NCBI RefSeq assembly: GCF_030719215.1
Contig: NZ_CP120983.1
Span: 3,906,001-3,970,000, forward strand
DNA length: 64,000 nucleotides
Source: Streptomyces sp. Alt3
GTDB lineage: Bacteria; Actinomycetota; Actinomycetes; Streptomycetales; Streptomycetaceae
Direction of reading: 5' to 3'
Each line of letters opens with the position of its first letter. The stretch's first letter is position 1. This document shows positions 16,997-25,900 of the stretch, piece by piece. Under the pieces are notes generated by a model. The model did not search any database and was not told the origin of the DNA. It saw only the letters and a program-made list of their open reading frames with translations. The translations under genes and the position numbers were made by a program.

Positions 16997-19246
16997 CTAG
17001 GCGAACAGACCCTCCAGGGTCCCCTCGTGCGCCGTGCGCAGCTCGCTCAGCGGAATGCTGAACTCGCCCTGGACATCGATCTCCTCGCCGTCCACGACAC
17101 CGATCCGGGCGACGGGAAGACCCCGCGCTCCGCACATGTCGGTGAAGCGGAGTTCCTCGCTGCGCGGAACCGAGACGACCGCACGGCCCGCGGACTCCGA
17201 GAACAGGAAGGTGAACGCGTCCAGACCGTCCGGGACGACCAGCCGGGCACCCTTCCCGCCGCGCAGGCAGGACTCGGTGACCGCCTGGATCAGGCCGCCG
17301 TCGGACAGGTCGTGCGCCGCGTCGATCATGCCGTCGCGGGACGCCGAGATCAGGATCTCGCCTAGCAGCTTCTCGCGGCCCAGGTCGACCTTCGGCGGCA
17401 TGCCGCCGAGGTGCTGGTGGACGACCTCGGACCAGGCCGAGCCGCCGAACTCCTCGCGGGTGTCGCCCAGGAGGTAGAGCAGCTGACCCTCCTCGGCGAA
17501 CGCGACCGGCGTGCGCCGGGTGACGTCGTCGATCACACCGAGGACGGCCACGACGGGCGTCGGGTGGATCGCCGTCTCACCGGTCTGGTTGTAGAGCGAC
17601 ACGTTGCCGCCGGTGACCGGGGTGCCCAGCTCCAGGCAGCCGTCGGCGAGACCGCGGGTGGCCTCGGCGAACTGCCACATGACGTCCGGGTCCTCGGGCG
17701 AGCCGAAGTTCAGGCAGTCCGAGATGGCGAGCGGCTTGGCGCCGGACGCGGCGACGTTGCGGTAGGACTCCGCGAGCGCCAGCTGCGCACCCGTGTACGG
17801 GTCGAGCTTGGCGTACCGGCCGTTGCCGTCGGTCGCCATGGCCACGCCCAGGTTCGACTTCTCGTCGATGCGGACCATGCCGGCGTCCTCGGGCATCGCG
17901 AGCACGGTGTTGCCCTGCACGAAGCGGTCGTACTGGTCGGTGATCCAGGACTTGGAGGCCTGGTTCGGGGAACCGACCAGCTTGAGGACCTGCTCACGCA
18001 GCTCCGCGCCGTCTCCCGGGCGGGCCAGCTTCGCGGCGTCGTCAGCCTGGAGCGCGTCCTGCCAGGACGGGCGGGCGAACGGCCGGTGGTACGTCGGGCC
18101 CTCGTGGGCCACGGACCGCGGCGGGACGTCCACGATCTGCTCGCCGTGCCAGAAGATCTCCAGCTGCGAGCCCTCGGTCACCTCACCGATGACGGTGGCG
18201 ATGACGTCCCACTTCTCGCAGATCTCCATGAAGCGGTCCACGTGCTGCGGCTCGACGATCGCGCACATGCGCTCCTGCGACTCGCTCATGAGGATTTCCT
18301 CGGGCGAGAGGGAGGAGTCGCGCAGCGGCACGGTGTCCAGCTCGACGCGCATGCCGCCGGAGCCCGCGGAGGCCAGCTCGCTCGTGGCGCAGGAGAGCCC
18401 GGCGCCGCCGAGGTCCTGGATGCCCGCGACGAGCTTCTCCTTGAAGATCTCCAGGGTGCACTCGATGAGGAGCTTCTCCTGGAACGGGTCGCCGACCTGG
18501 ACGGCGGGCCGCTTGGTGGGCTTGGTGTCGTCGAAGGTCTCCGAGGCGAGCACGGAGACGCCGCCGATGCCGTCGCCGCCCGTGCGGGCGCCGTACAGGA
18601 TCACCTTGTTGCCGGGGCCGGAGGCCTGGGCCAGGTGGATGTCCTCGTGCTTCATCACGCCGATGCAGCCGGCGTTGACGAGCGGGTTGCCCTGGTAGCA
18701 GGCGTCGAAGACGACCTCGCCGCCGATGTTCGGCAGGCCCAGGCAGTTTCCGTAGCCGCCGATGCCCGCGACGATGCCCGGCAGGACGCGCCGGGTGTCG
18801 GGGTGGTCGGCCGCACCGAAGCGCAGGGGGTCGACGACCGCGATCGGGCGGGCACCCATGGCCAGGATGTCGCGGACGATGCCGCCGACGCCGGTGGCCG
18901 CACCCTGGTAGGGCTCGATGTACGAGGGGTGGTTGTGCGACTCGACCTTGAAGGTGACCGCGTAACCCTGACCGACGTCGACCACACCGGCGTTCTCGCC
19001 GATGCCGACGAGCATCGCGTCGTTGGCGGGGACCTTCTCGCCGAACTGCTTGAGGTGGACCTTGCTGCTCTTGTAGGAGCAGTGCTCGGACCACATCACG
19101 GAGTACATGGCGAGCTCGGCGCCGGTGGGACGGCGGCCCAGGATCTCGCGGATCCGGGCGTACTCGTCCTCCTTGAGGCCGAGCTCCTTCCAGGGCTGTC
19201 CGTCGTCCGGGGTTTCGGCCGCGTGCTTGACCGTGTCCAGGCTCAT
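16997..19246 (-). CDS. purL: Phosphoribosylformylglycinamidine synthase subunit II
   Basis: A 749-residue small-type PurL, the ATP-dependent catalytic subunit of FGAM synthase. It works as a complex with PurQ (glutaminase) and PurS. Typical segments are YSVMWSEHCSYKSSK, the histidine-containing active-site loop (VESHNHPSYIEPYQGAATGVGG) and GGAGLSCATSELASAG. The length fits the separate-subunit form. ATG overlaps the purQ stop by 4 bases. Confidence 0.97.
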   Translation of the reverse strand: MSLDTVKHAAETPDDGQPWKELGLKEDEYARIREILGRRPTGAELAMYSVMWSEHCSYKSSKVHLKQFGEKVPANDAMLVGIGENAGVVDVGQGYAVTFKVESHNHPSYIEPYQGAATGVGGIVRDILAMGARPIAVVDPLRFGAADHPDTRRVLPGIVAGIGGYGNCLGLPNIGGEVVFDACYQGNPLVNAGCIGVMKHEDIHLAQASGPGNKVILYGARTGGDGIGGVSVLASETFDDTKPTKRPAVQVGDPFQEKLLIECTLEIFKEKLVAGIQDLGGAGLSCATSELASAGSGGMRVELDTVPLRDSSLSPEEILMSESQERMCAIVEPQHVDRFMEICEKWDVIATVIGEVTEGSQLEIFWHGEQIVDVPPRSVAHEGPTYHRPFARPSWQDALQADDAAKLARPGDGAELREQVLKLVGSPNQASKSWITDQYDRFVQGNTVLAMPEDAGMVRIDEKSNLGVAMATDGNGRYAKLDPYTGAQLALAESYRNVAASGAKPLAISDCLNFGSPEDPDVMWQFAEATRGLADGCLELGTPVTGGNVSLYNQTGETAIHPTPVVAVLGVIDDVTRRTPVAFAEEGQLLYLLGDTREEFGGSAWSEVVHQHLGGMPPKVDLGREKLLGEILISASRDGMIDAAHDLSDGGLIQAVTESCLRGGKGARLVVPDGLDAFTFLFSESAGRAVVSVPRSEELRFTDMCGARGLPVARIGVVDGEEIDVQGEFSIPLSELRTAHEGTLEGLFA

Positions 19247-19923
19247 GCGTTGACCAGCTTCTTGATGATCGAGGTGAAGAAACCCAGGCCGTCGGTGCGA
19301 CCGGTACCGATCAGCGGCTCGACGGCGTGCTCCGGGTGCGGCATCAGACCGACGATGTTGCCCGCGGCGTTGGTGATGCCGGCGATGTCGCGCAGCGAGC
19401 CGTTCGGGTTGACGTCGGCGTAACGGAAGGCGACGCGGCCCTCGGCCTCCAGCTCGTCGAGCGTGCGCTCGTCGGCGGTGTACCGGCCGTCCACGTTCTT
19501 CAGCGGTACGGAGATCTCCTGGCCCGACGTGTAGTCCGAGGTCCAGGCCGTCTCCGCGTTCTCCACCCGCAGCTTCTGGTCGCGGCAGATGAAGTGGAGG
19601 TGGTTGTTGCGCAGCATCGCCCCGGGCAGCAGGTGCGCCTCGGTCAGGATCTGGAAACCGTTGCAGATACCGAGGACCGGCAGGCCGGCCTTCGCCTGCT
19701 CGATGACGGTCTCCATCACCGGCGAGAAACGCGAGATGGCGCCGGCGCGCAGATAGTCGCCGTAACTGAATCCGCCCGCCAGGATGACCGCGTCGACCTG
19801 GTGGAGGTCCTTGTCACGGTGCCAGAGCGATACGGGTTCGGCACCCGCGATCCGCACGGCCCGCAGGCTGTCCTGGTCGTCGAGCGTGCCGGGAAAAGTG
19901 ACGACTCCGATACGGGTGGTCAC
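19243..19923 (-). CDS. purQ: Phosphoribosylformylglycinamidine synthase subunit I (glutaminase)
   Basis: A 226-residue class I glutamine amidotransferase supplying ammonia to PurL. The nucleophile is in LGICNGFQIL; the His/Glu partners are in MPHPEHAVEP near the C-terminus. It overlaps purS by 4 bases and purL by 4 bases, so the three are translationally coupled. Confidence 0.97.
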   Translation of the reverse strand: MTTRIGVVTFPGTLDDQDSLRAVRIAGAEPVSLWHRDKDLHQVDAVILAGGFSYGDYLRAGAISRFSPVMETVIEQAKAGLPVLGICNGFQILTEAHLLPGAMLRNNHLHFICRDQKLRVENAETAWTSDYTSGQEISVPLKNVDGRYTADERTLDELEAEGRVAFRYADVNPNGSLRDIAGITNAAGNIVGLMPHPEHAVEPLIGTGRTDGLGFFTSIIKKLVNA

Positions 19924-20171
19924 TTCTCCTCCTCCACCGTGACGGTGAAGTCCTCGATGACCGTGTTGGCGAGGAAGGTCTCGGCGATCTCGTTAATGCG
20001 GGCGAGGGCGGCGTCGTCGACCGGCCCCTCGACCTCGAGCTCGAAACGCTTTCCCTGACGGACGTCCGCGATTCCTTCGAAGCCGAGACGGGGCAGTGCG
20101 CGCTGCACAGCCTGTCCCTGCGGGTCGAGGATCTCCGGCTTGAGCATGACGTCGACTACGACGCGTGCCAC
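19920..20171 (-). CDS. purS: Phosphoribosylformylglycinamidine synthase subunit PurS
   Basis: An 83-residue PurS that bridges PurL and PurQ and helps channel ammonia. I choose GTG 20171 (VARVVVDVML) because GGGAG stands 5 bases upstream on the minus strand; a GTG two codons earlier (20177) lacks a site. First gene of the purS-purQ-purL operon. Confidence 0.94.
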   Translation of the reverse strand: MARVVVDVMLKPEILDPQGQAVQRALPRLGFEGIADVRQGKRFELEVEGPVDDAALARINEIAETFLANTVIEDFTVTVEEEK

Positions 20172-20556
20172 TGGCACTCCCGGTGGTGTGGTGCGGCTGT
20201 GTCTCCGAGGGGTTCCCCAGATCCCCGCGGGTCCACTCAGCGTACCTGGCCAGAAATTCTACGCGGGTAGATATCACCTCACCCCGATCACGGCAAGATA
20301 TCGGCGGCAACGACGTCCAGGGAAAATCCTGGGAAAAAATCTGCACCCGGATTGCACTCCGACACACGACGGCAACACGCGGATGCAATTGGCCGGGCTT
20401 CACAATGCGGCTCCCACCGCTGTACAAATGAATACGCGGGAAAGCACGATTGCCCCGGAACAGTCGACAGCCGTCGATCCGTATCCGCCCAGCCGCCGGA
20501 AGGCCGGCATCGACGCATGTCAGCCGCGACGATGCCGAAGGAAAGGACCGATATCC
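20172..20556. other. AT-rich divergent promoter region, purS / Lsr2-like gene
   Basis: 385 bases, clearly AT-richer than the flanking genes. On the minus strand TAGAAT (within the dyad CTAC-GCGG-GTAG near 20259-20270) is a good -10 candidate for purS. A small hairpin CCAGG-GAAAAT-CCTGG lies at 20317-20332 with an A-rich run after it. Because Lsr2 proteins bind AT-rich DNA, this region is a candidate autoregulatory target of the downstream gene. Confidence 0.45.
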
Positions 20557-20892
20557 GTGGCTCAGCGCGTAGTGGTTACGCTCTCCGACGACATCGACGG
20601 GGGAGAAGCGGAGGAAACGGTCGCCTTCGCCCTGGACGGGAAGTCGTACGAGATCGACCTCAATCCCGCCAATGCAAAGAAACTGCGTAAGACGCTGGCC
20701 CCGTACGTGGCGGCCGGCCGAAAGCAGACAAACACCGGCAAGCGCGGCAGGGCCCCGGTCGCGTACCACCACACGTCACTGGCGCCGGACCCCGCGGCCG
20801 TGCGCGCCTGGGCCCGCTCGCACCGGATGGATGTGCCGGCGCGCGGCCGGATCCCCAAGAAGGTCTACGAGGCGTTCAACGCCGCCAGTTGA
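20557..20892 (+). CDS. lsrL: Lsr2-family nucleoid protein (LsrL-type paralogue)
   Basis: A 111-residue Lsr2-like protein starting at GTG 20557 with AAGGAAAGGA upstream. The N-terminal dimerisation strand region QRVVVTLSDDIDGGEAEETVAFALDG and the C-terminal DNA-binding domain WARSHRMDVPARGRIPKKV, with its RGR minor-groove hook, are both present. Streptomyces usually encode two Lsr2 proteins; the position next to purS fits the LsrL paralogue. Lsr2 proteins silence AT-rich horizontally acquired DNA. The symbol is an inference from context. Confidence 0.85.
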   Translation: MAQRVVVTLSDDIDGGEAEETVAFALDGKSYEIDLNPANAKKLRKTLAPYVAAGRKQTNTGKRGRAPVAYHHTSLAPDPAAVRAWARSHRMDVPARGRIPKKVYEAFNAAS

Positions 20893-21044
20893 GACCTCCG
20901 CCCGGAATGTTCCGTTCCGTTCAGCGGCCCTCCGGCCGCCGCAGCGACACCGTGGGGAGCCGACTTGCACAACACCCCTGCAGGTCGGCTAGAGTCTGGA
21001 GCACGCCGAAGGGCAAGGCCGAAAAGCCGGGTCCGACGCAGCGT

Positions 21045-21116
21045 GCGGGTGTAGTTCAGTAGTAGAACATCCTCCTTCCAGGGGGAAGGCGCAGTGTGCA
21101 ATTCCTGTCACCCGCT
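21045..21116 (+). tRNA. tRNA-Gly (TCC) with non-canonical D and T loops
   Basis: 72 nt. The acceptor GCGGGTG/CACCCGC is perfect with discriminator T. The anticodon stem TCCTC/GGGGA encloses CTTCCAG with anticodon TCC. Two features are abnormal. The D loop reads AGTAGTA, lacking the G18G19 pair. The T loop reads TGCAATT preceded by G, so the invariant G-T-Psi-C becomes GTGC, and the T stem needs a bulged T or several mismatches. The strong acceptor and anticodon stems argue against a plain pseudogene. TAGAGT at 20990-20995 is a likely -10. Confidence 0.8.
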
Positions 21117-21195
21117 CTGCACTGCCTTACCGGACCACTCAGTGGATCAGGTAGAGTAGTGAGCGCTCCACCGGTGAAAGCCGAGTGGCGGCAAT

Positions 21196-21268
21196 GCGGA
21201 CGTAGCTCAGTTGGTAGAGCGCAACCTTGCCAAGGTTGAGGTCGCCAGTTCGAACCTGGTCGTCCGCT
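21196..21268 (+). tRNA. tRNA-Gly (GCC), copy 1
   Basis: 73-nt cloverleaf: acceptor GCGGACG/CGTCCGC, anticodon loop TTGCCAA (GCC), canonical TTCGAAC T loop. Its own -10 TAGAGT is at 21152-21157. Identical to the copy at 23184. Confidence 0.96.
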
Positions 21269-21275
21269 CTTGATT

Positions 21276-21309
21276 CAAAGGCCCCGGTCGATTTCGACCG
21301 GGGCCTTTG
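21276..21309 (+). terminator. Terminator after tRNA-Gly copy 1
   Basis: 16-bp stem (21276-21291 with 21294-21309) and a 2-nt loop, eight bases after the tRNA. Confidence 0.8.
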
Positions 21310-21433
21310 GCGTTTCCGGATATCGACGCATGAGGTCGCCCCGAGCAGTGACGACACTGCGCACCGGTAGCGGCCGTGATCCGGCGGAAGTCCTGGGCCG
21401 AGAGGTCCGCCAGGCACGAGGGGGAGCGGAACC

Positions 21434-22690
21434 GTGTGGGTACGGGCACAGGTGCGCGGATGGCAGCGGCGCGACGGGTTCGACAAGATGGACCTCTATA
21501 CGCGCGGCACCCTCCACTGCTTGGTGTGGATGTCGATCGTGCCGCAGGTGCTGTTGCCTTTGACACGCCCCGTGAGGGCGTCCGACGCGCCTGTCGCACT
21601 GATCGCCGGAACGGTACTGCTCGCGCTCGCCCAGGGATTCTGCTCGACCCCCTTGGTGGCACGTGGGCTGGAGAGCTATCTGGGCAACGGGACCGTCGAC
21701 CGGCGGCTGGCGGCACTCGGGGCCGCCCTGATGCCGGCGAGCATCACGGGGCTGCTCGTACTCGGAGCCCACACCGGGCCCGAGGAGTTCCCCGAGCTGC
21801 CGCTGGCCCTGTCCGCGGCGGTCCTGCCGTTCGGCACCACCCTCGTCCTGATCGCTCCCCTGTGGATGTCCCCCGTGGCGCTGACCGCCGTGGCGGTGGG
21901 TGCGGGCGGAGGTGCCGCACTGGCCGGCGGCAGCGGGCCGTTCGTGCTCCAGACCCTCCTGGGGATGGCTTTCACCATCGGACTGATCGCGGTGACCGTA
22001 CGGATCTCCGCCTGGTCGCTGGGCGTGATGTCCCGACTCCGCGACGCCCAGGACGTGAAGACCCGGCTGGCCGTCGCCGAGGAACGGCTGCGCTTCGGAC
22101 GGGACATGCATGACGTCCTGGGACGGAATCTGGCGGTGATCGCGCTGAAGAGCGAGCTCGCGGTCGAGCTGGCACAGCGCGGACAGCCCACGGCCGTGGA
22201 GCAGATGGTGGAGGTGCAGCGCATCGCCCGCACCTCCCAGCAGGAGGTCCGCGACGTCGTACGGGGATACCGGGAGGTCGACCTCCGGACGGAACTGCAG
22301 GGAGCCCGGGGGGTCTTGAGGGCAGCCGGAATGGAGTGCTCCGTCCAGGGCGACGGCGGACAGCTGCCCGCCCCCGTGCAGTCGGCCCTCGGCTGGGCCG
22401 TGCGGGAGGCCGCCACCAACGTGCTGCGGCACGGCAATCCGCAGCACTGCGCCATCCGGCTGGAGACCTCGCCGGACAGCGTCCGCCTGGTGGTCGAGAA
22501 CGACGGCGTGGTGCCGGACACGGCAGCGGTCCCCGGCGGCTCGGGGCTCCACGGCCTCCGGGAACGGCTGGCCTCGGTCGGCGGCTCGCTGGATGCGGGA
22601 CCGACGGACGACGGCCTCTTCCGCCTGACCGCGGCGATCCCGCTGCCCCCTCCCCGAAACACCGCAGCCTCTGCGCCGGAGAAGGTCTGA
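21434..22690 (+). CDS. Sensor histidine kinase (HisKA_3 type), no adjacent response regulator
   Basis: 418 residues from GTG 21434 with a GGGGGAG ribosome site. About five membrane helices occupy residues 25-195. The HisKA_3 dimerisation/phosphoacceptor motif GRDMHDVLGRN has His226 as the likely phosphorylation site. The HATPase domain carries the N box (REAATNVLRHG) and a G box (GSGLHGLRERL). Such kinases normally pair with a NarL/FixJ regulator encoded next door, but the following 490 bases encode none. The gene is bracketed by two identical tRNA-Gly genes. The signal is unknown. Confidence 0.9.
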   Translation: MWVRAQVRGWQRRDGFDKMDLYTRGTLHCLVWMSIVPQVLLPLTRPVRASDAPVALIAGTVLLALAQGFCSTPLVARGLESYLGNGTVDRRLAALGAALMPASITGLLVLGAHTGPEEFPELPLALSAAVLPFGTTLVLIAPLWMSPVALTAVAVGAGGGAALAGGSGPFVLQTLLGMAFTIGLIAVTVRISAWSLGVMSRLRDAQDVKTRLAVAEERLRFGRDMHDVLGRNLAVIALKSELAVELAQRGQPTAVEQMVEVQRIARTSQQEVRDVVRGYREVDLRTELQGARGVLRAAGMECSVQGDGGQLPAPVQSALGWAVREAATNVLRHGNPQHCAIRLETSPDSVRLVVENDGVVPDTAAVPGGSGLHGLRERLASVGGSLDAGPTDDGLFRLTAAIPLPPPRNTAASAPEKV

Positions 22691-23183
22691 CGTGTCGTGG
22701 CGTCCTCGACCTGGAGATCCGGGCACGGGCGGTGTGAAGGTCGCCACATCCCTACGGACCGGGCCGCACCGCTGCCGGACCACGTCCGTGAGGCGTGACA
22801 GCCCGCCGGAGACCTGGAACACGTGCCGTGGGCGACATCCGGGCATGCGCCCGGCGGGCGGCCGGCACACAGCGGCCGACCGCGATCGTCGGCACGGTGC
22901 GTGCCCGGAAACCGTTACGTGGGGCCCTGGTTGGCGAGGGATGCGACCTCCGCCGGGGTTTCCCACCGGTCGGGCGGGCGTCCGAGGTGACGGATCCGGC
23001 ACCGGTCGGGGAACCCTCGTGGAGCCGGCGTGGAGCCGGCGTAGAGCCGTCGTCGTGTGCCGGGGAACGCCGCGCTGCCACCTGTCGGGGGCGTCTCCCG
23101 ACTCGGTGCGGAGAACCGTCACGCGGCAGCGCGTCTCGCGGGGGAGAGAGGTTGGGTATAGTAGGCATCGCGCTTCGGCGCTT
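22691..23183. other. Gene-free region after the sensor kinase
   Basis: About 490 bases with no convincing gene. No receiver-domain signature is visible in any frame, which is odd because the kinase's partner regulator would be expected here. TATAGT at 23157-23162 is the likely -10 of the following tRNA. Confidence 0.5.
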
Positions 23184-23256
23184 GCGGACGTAGCTCAGTT
23201 GGTAGAGCGCAACCTTGCCAAGGTTGAGGTCGCCAGTTCGAACCTGGTCGTCCGCT
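23184..23256 (+). tRNA. tRNA-Gly (GCC), copy 2
   Basis: Identical over all 73 bases to the copy at 21196-21268, anticodon GCC, followed by its own terminator. Confidence 0.96.
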
Positions 23257-23264
23257 CCGTATGA

Positions 23265-23295
23265 GAAGGCCCCGGTCCTCGTGACCGGGGCCTTC
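23265..23295 (+). terminator. Terminator after tRNA-Gly copy 2
   Basis: 13-bp stem (23265-23277 with 23283-23295), loop CTCGT, followed by TTCC. Confidence 0.8.
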
Positions 23296-23317
23296 TTCCG
23301 TTGCGGCTTCCGATCCG

Positions 23318-24244
23318 CTACAACTTCTGATCCGACCAGTTCAGGCCCGTCAGGAGCTCGTACGCCTCCAGGTACTTGGCCCGGGTCGCGTCGACGATCG
23401 CCTGCGGCAGCGGCGGGGGCGGCTGCTCGCCGTGCCGGTCCCAGCCGGAGGCCGGCGAGGTCAGCCAGTCACGCACGAACTGCTTGTCGTACGAGGGCTG
23501 CGCCTTGCCCGGCTCCCAGATCTCGGCCGGCCAGAAGCGGGAGGAGTCCGGCGTCAGCACCTCGTCCGCGAGGATCAGCTCCTCGCCGCCGTCCTCGGTG
23601 GGCGCGAAACCGAACTCGAACTTCGTGTCGGCGAGGATGATCCCGCGCTCACGGGCGATGTCCCGGGCACGGCTGTAGACGTCCAGCGTCGTCCGGCGCA
23701 GCAGGGCAGCGGTCTCGGGGCCGACCTCCCGGGCGACCTCCTCGTACGAGACGTTCTCGTCGTGATCGCCGACCGCGGCCTTCGTGGCCGGAGTGAAGAT
23801 CGGCCCCGGGAGCTCGGAGCCGTCGACGAGTCCCTCGGGCAGGCCGATGCCGCACACCGTCCGGTCGGCGTCGTACTCGACCAGGCCGGAGCCCGCGAGG
23901 TAACCGCGCGCCACACACTCGACCTGGACCATCCGCAGCGAACGGCAGATCAGGGTCCGGCCTGCCCAGTCGGCGGGCGCCCCGGCGGGGAGCTCCGCGG
24001 ACAGCACGTGGTTGGGGACGAGATCGGCGAGCTGGTCGAACCACCACAGCGACAGCTGGGTGAGCACACGGCCCTTGTCCGGGATCTCGGTGGGCAGGAC
24101 CCAGTCGTACGCGGAGATGCGGTCGCTGGCGACCATCACGAGGTCGCCCGCCTCGTTCCGGTACAGGTCGCGCACCTTTCCGGTGTGCAGATGGGTGAGA
24201 CCCGGCACCTGCACGGGCTCGGGCTTTTCTACGAAACCGGACAC
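23318..24244 (-). CDS. purC: Phosphoribosylaminoimidazole-succinocarboxamide synthase
   Basis: 308 residues from GTG 24242-24244 with GGAGG 6 bases upstream. SAICAR synthase joins CAIR and aspartate with ATP. Typical motifs are HTGKVRDLY, MVASDRISAYDWVLPTEIP, ECVARGYLAGSGL and ADTKFEFGF. Convergent with the tRNA-Gly terminator. Confidence 0.96.
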   Translation of the reverse strand: MSGFVEKPEPVQVPGLTHLHTGKVRDLYRNEAGDLVMVASDRISAYDWVLPTEIPDKGRVLTQLSLWWFDQLADLVPNHVLSAELPAGAPADWAGRTLICRSLRMVQVECVARGYLAGSGLVEYDADRTVCGIGLPEGLVDGSELPGPIFTPATKAAVGDHDENVSYEEVAREVGPETAALLRRTTLDVYSRARDIARERGIILADTKFEFGFAPTEDGGEELILADEVLTPDSSRFWPAEIWEPGKAQPSYDKQFVRDWLTSPASGWDRHGEQPPPPLPQAIVDATRAKYLEAYELLTGLNWSDQKL

Positions 24245-24322
24245 GCTGCCTCCGCGTAGGTTGGTCCAGGAGTGGTTCCGATTGTCCCGCATGCGAAGGG
24301 TCCACGGCGCCAGGGGTCGCAC

Positions 24323-24415
24323 TGTGGACGGGGTGGGGGCCTGGACGGGGTCGTGACCCTGGGCGGGGTCGTGGTCCTGGGCGGGGTGGGGGCCTGGGCG
24401 GGATGAGGCGCTGGT
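24323..24415. repeat. Degenerate 17-18 bp G-rich tandem repeat
   Basis: Four to five imperfect copies of a unit like CTGGGCGGGGTSGTGG, between the dimethylformamidase-like gene and purC. Its runs of three to five G could form a quadruplex. Confidence 0.6.
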
Positions 24416-24436
24416 CGGGCCCTCCGGGGCCGCTCC

Positions 24437-25900
24437 TCAGTCCCTCTTGCAGATCCGGTCGAGGAGATTGGCCGTGGCCCGCTGGATGCGGGGGTCCACA
24501 TGGCCGGGCCGGTCCAGGGCCGGGGACCAGGCGAAGGTGCCCGACGCGAAGACGAGCGCGCCCGACGGGGCGCGGTACAGCGAGGTCTCCTGGTGCCGGG
24601 TGGCACCGTCACCGTCGGCGTACGGCGAGTGCGCGAGGAGCATGCGGCTCTCGTGCTCGGGGAGTGCCGTGCGCGGGAAGTAGCGGTCCGCCTCTCCCGC
24701 GACCAGTCCGTCGATCTCGTCGCCCTCCGCCGCACCCGTGGCCTCCCAGAGCCAGTGGCTCGCGTTCCGCACGACCAGGGGGTGCGGTTCGGGGACCCGG
24801 CCCGCGTACTGGATGCCCAGCAGTTGCTGCTCGGGGCGGTCGATCTCACGCCACAGGGCGGACTTCCCCGGTCCACGGCGCTTGCGGCAGGTGAGCAGGC
24901 GGTCCGGGACACCGGAGGGCGACGGGCCGAGGCCGACCTGCCAGTACATGGTGTTGGCCGAGAGGAAGACGAGCGAGGTGCCCGTGTCCCGGGCGAGCTC
25001 GGTGGTGCGGCGCATCGGCAGCGACCAGTACTCGTCGTGGCCGGGGAAGACCAGGCCCCGGTACCGGCTGGGGTCGACGCGGCCGGCGTGCAGGTCGCGG
25101 GCGTCGGCGTACGCGAGGTCGTAGCCGTAGCGCTCGGCCCAGCGGATGAAGTCGTAGGCGTGACCGACGTGCAGAGGCAGCCCGGCGCCCGCGTAGGGGC
25201 GGTCGAAGGAGATGGTGACCGCGGCGTCCTCCTCGCCCAGCAGCCTGCCCTGCTCGTCCCAGGCGTGATACAGACTCGCACCCGTGCGGCCGTCCTCCGG
25301 GTAGAGGTTGTAGGCCTGCCAGGTGACGTCGGGGAGCAGGAGCAGCAGGTCCGCCGGGTGGTCGTCGCGGACCGTGAAGGGGACGTGCGAGCGGTGGCCG
25401 TCGGCAGTGGTGAGCACGGCGACGTAGGCGCCGACCGACCAGTAGCTGGGGATCTGCAGCCGCCAGGAGAGCCACCAGTGGTGGCAGGAGACCGTGCGCT
25501 CCGCGGCCAGCGGGGCCGGCTGGACGATGCCGGAGAGGCGCGGGCTGGTGGTGATCTTCGCGGCGCCGTCGCCCGCGTAGTGGCCGATGCGGTAGATGTC
25601 GACGGAGAACTGCTGGGGCGGGTCCACGGTGATGTGGAAGTCGATCGCCTCGCCGGGCGCCGCCGCCCCGGGTGAGACGAAACCCTTGATCTGCTGGCGC
25701 ACGTCGTCGGCGGCGCGCGTGCCCCCGCCGGTGCCCCCTCGGCCCAGGGCGGCGTCCGCATACCAGGGGACGACCTGACCGGTGTCGTCCCAGTAGTTCT
25801 CACTGCCGCGCAGCCAAGGCAGCGGGCCCTGTCCGAAAGGGTCGCTCACGGCATGCGCGAGGGCACCCGATTCCCAGCGCCGAATATGCTCCGCCCCCAT
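24437..25900 (-). CDS. N,N-dimethylformamidase beta-subunit-like protein
   Basis: 487 residues from ATG 25898-25900 with a GGGAG-type site upstream; no signal peptide. An N-terminal all-beta region (about residues 75-190) precedes a glutamine-amidotransferase-like fold (around LLLLPDVTWQAYNLYPE, RGLVFPGHDEYWSLPMR, VFLSANTMYWQV). This is the layout of the large subunit of dimethylformamidase, which hydrolyses DMF to dimethylamine and formate. No small subunit is adjacent, so the true substrate is uncertain; many actinomycetes carry such stand-alone homologues. Confidence 0.8.
   Translation of the reverse strand: MGAEHIRRWESGALAHAVSDPFGQGPLPWLRGSENYWDDTGQVVPWYADAALGRGGTGGGTRAADDVRQQIKGFVSPGAAAPGEAIDFHITVDPPQQFSVDIYRIGHYAGDGAAKITTSPRLSGIVQPAPLAAERTVSCHHWWLSWRLQIPSYWSVGAYVAVLTTADGHRSHVPFTVRDDHPADLLLLLPDVTWQAYNLYPEDGRTGASLYHAWDEQGRLLGEEDAAVTISFDRPYAGAGLPLHVGHAYDFIRWAERYGYDLAYADARDLHAGRVDPSRYRGLVFPGHDEYWSLPMRRTTELARDTGTSLVFLSANTMYWQVGLGPSPSGVPDRLLTCRKRRGPGKSALWREIDRPEQQLLGIQYAGRVPEPHPLVVRNASHWLWEATGAAEGDEIDGLVAGEADRYFPRTALPEHESRMLLAHSPYADGDGATRHQETSLYRAPSGALVFASGTFAWSPALDRPGHVDPRIQRATANLLDRICKRD

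Noticed and set aside
17411..19423. A 670-residue open frame antisense to purL
   Set aside because: Same artefact; purL motifs and operon overlap on the opposite strand are decisive.
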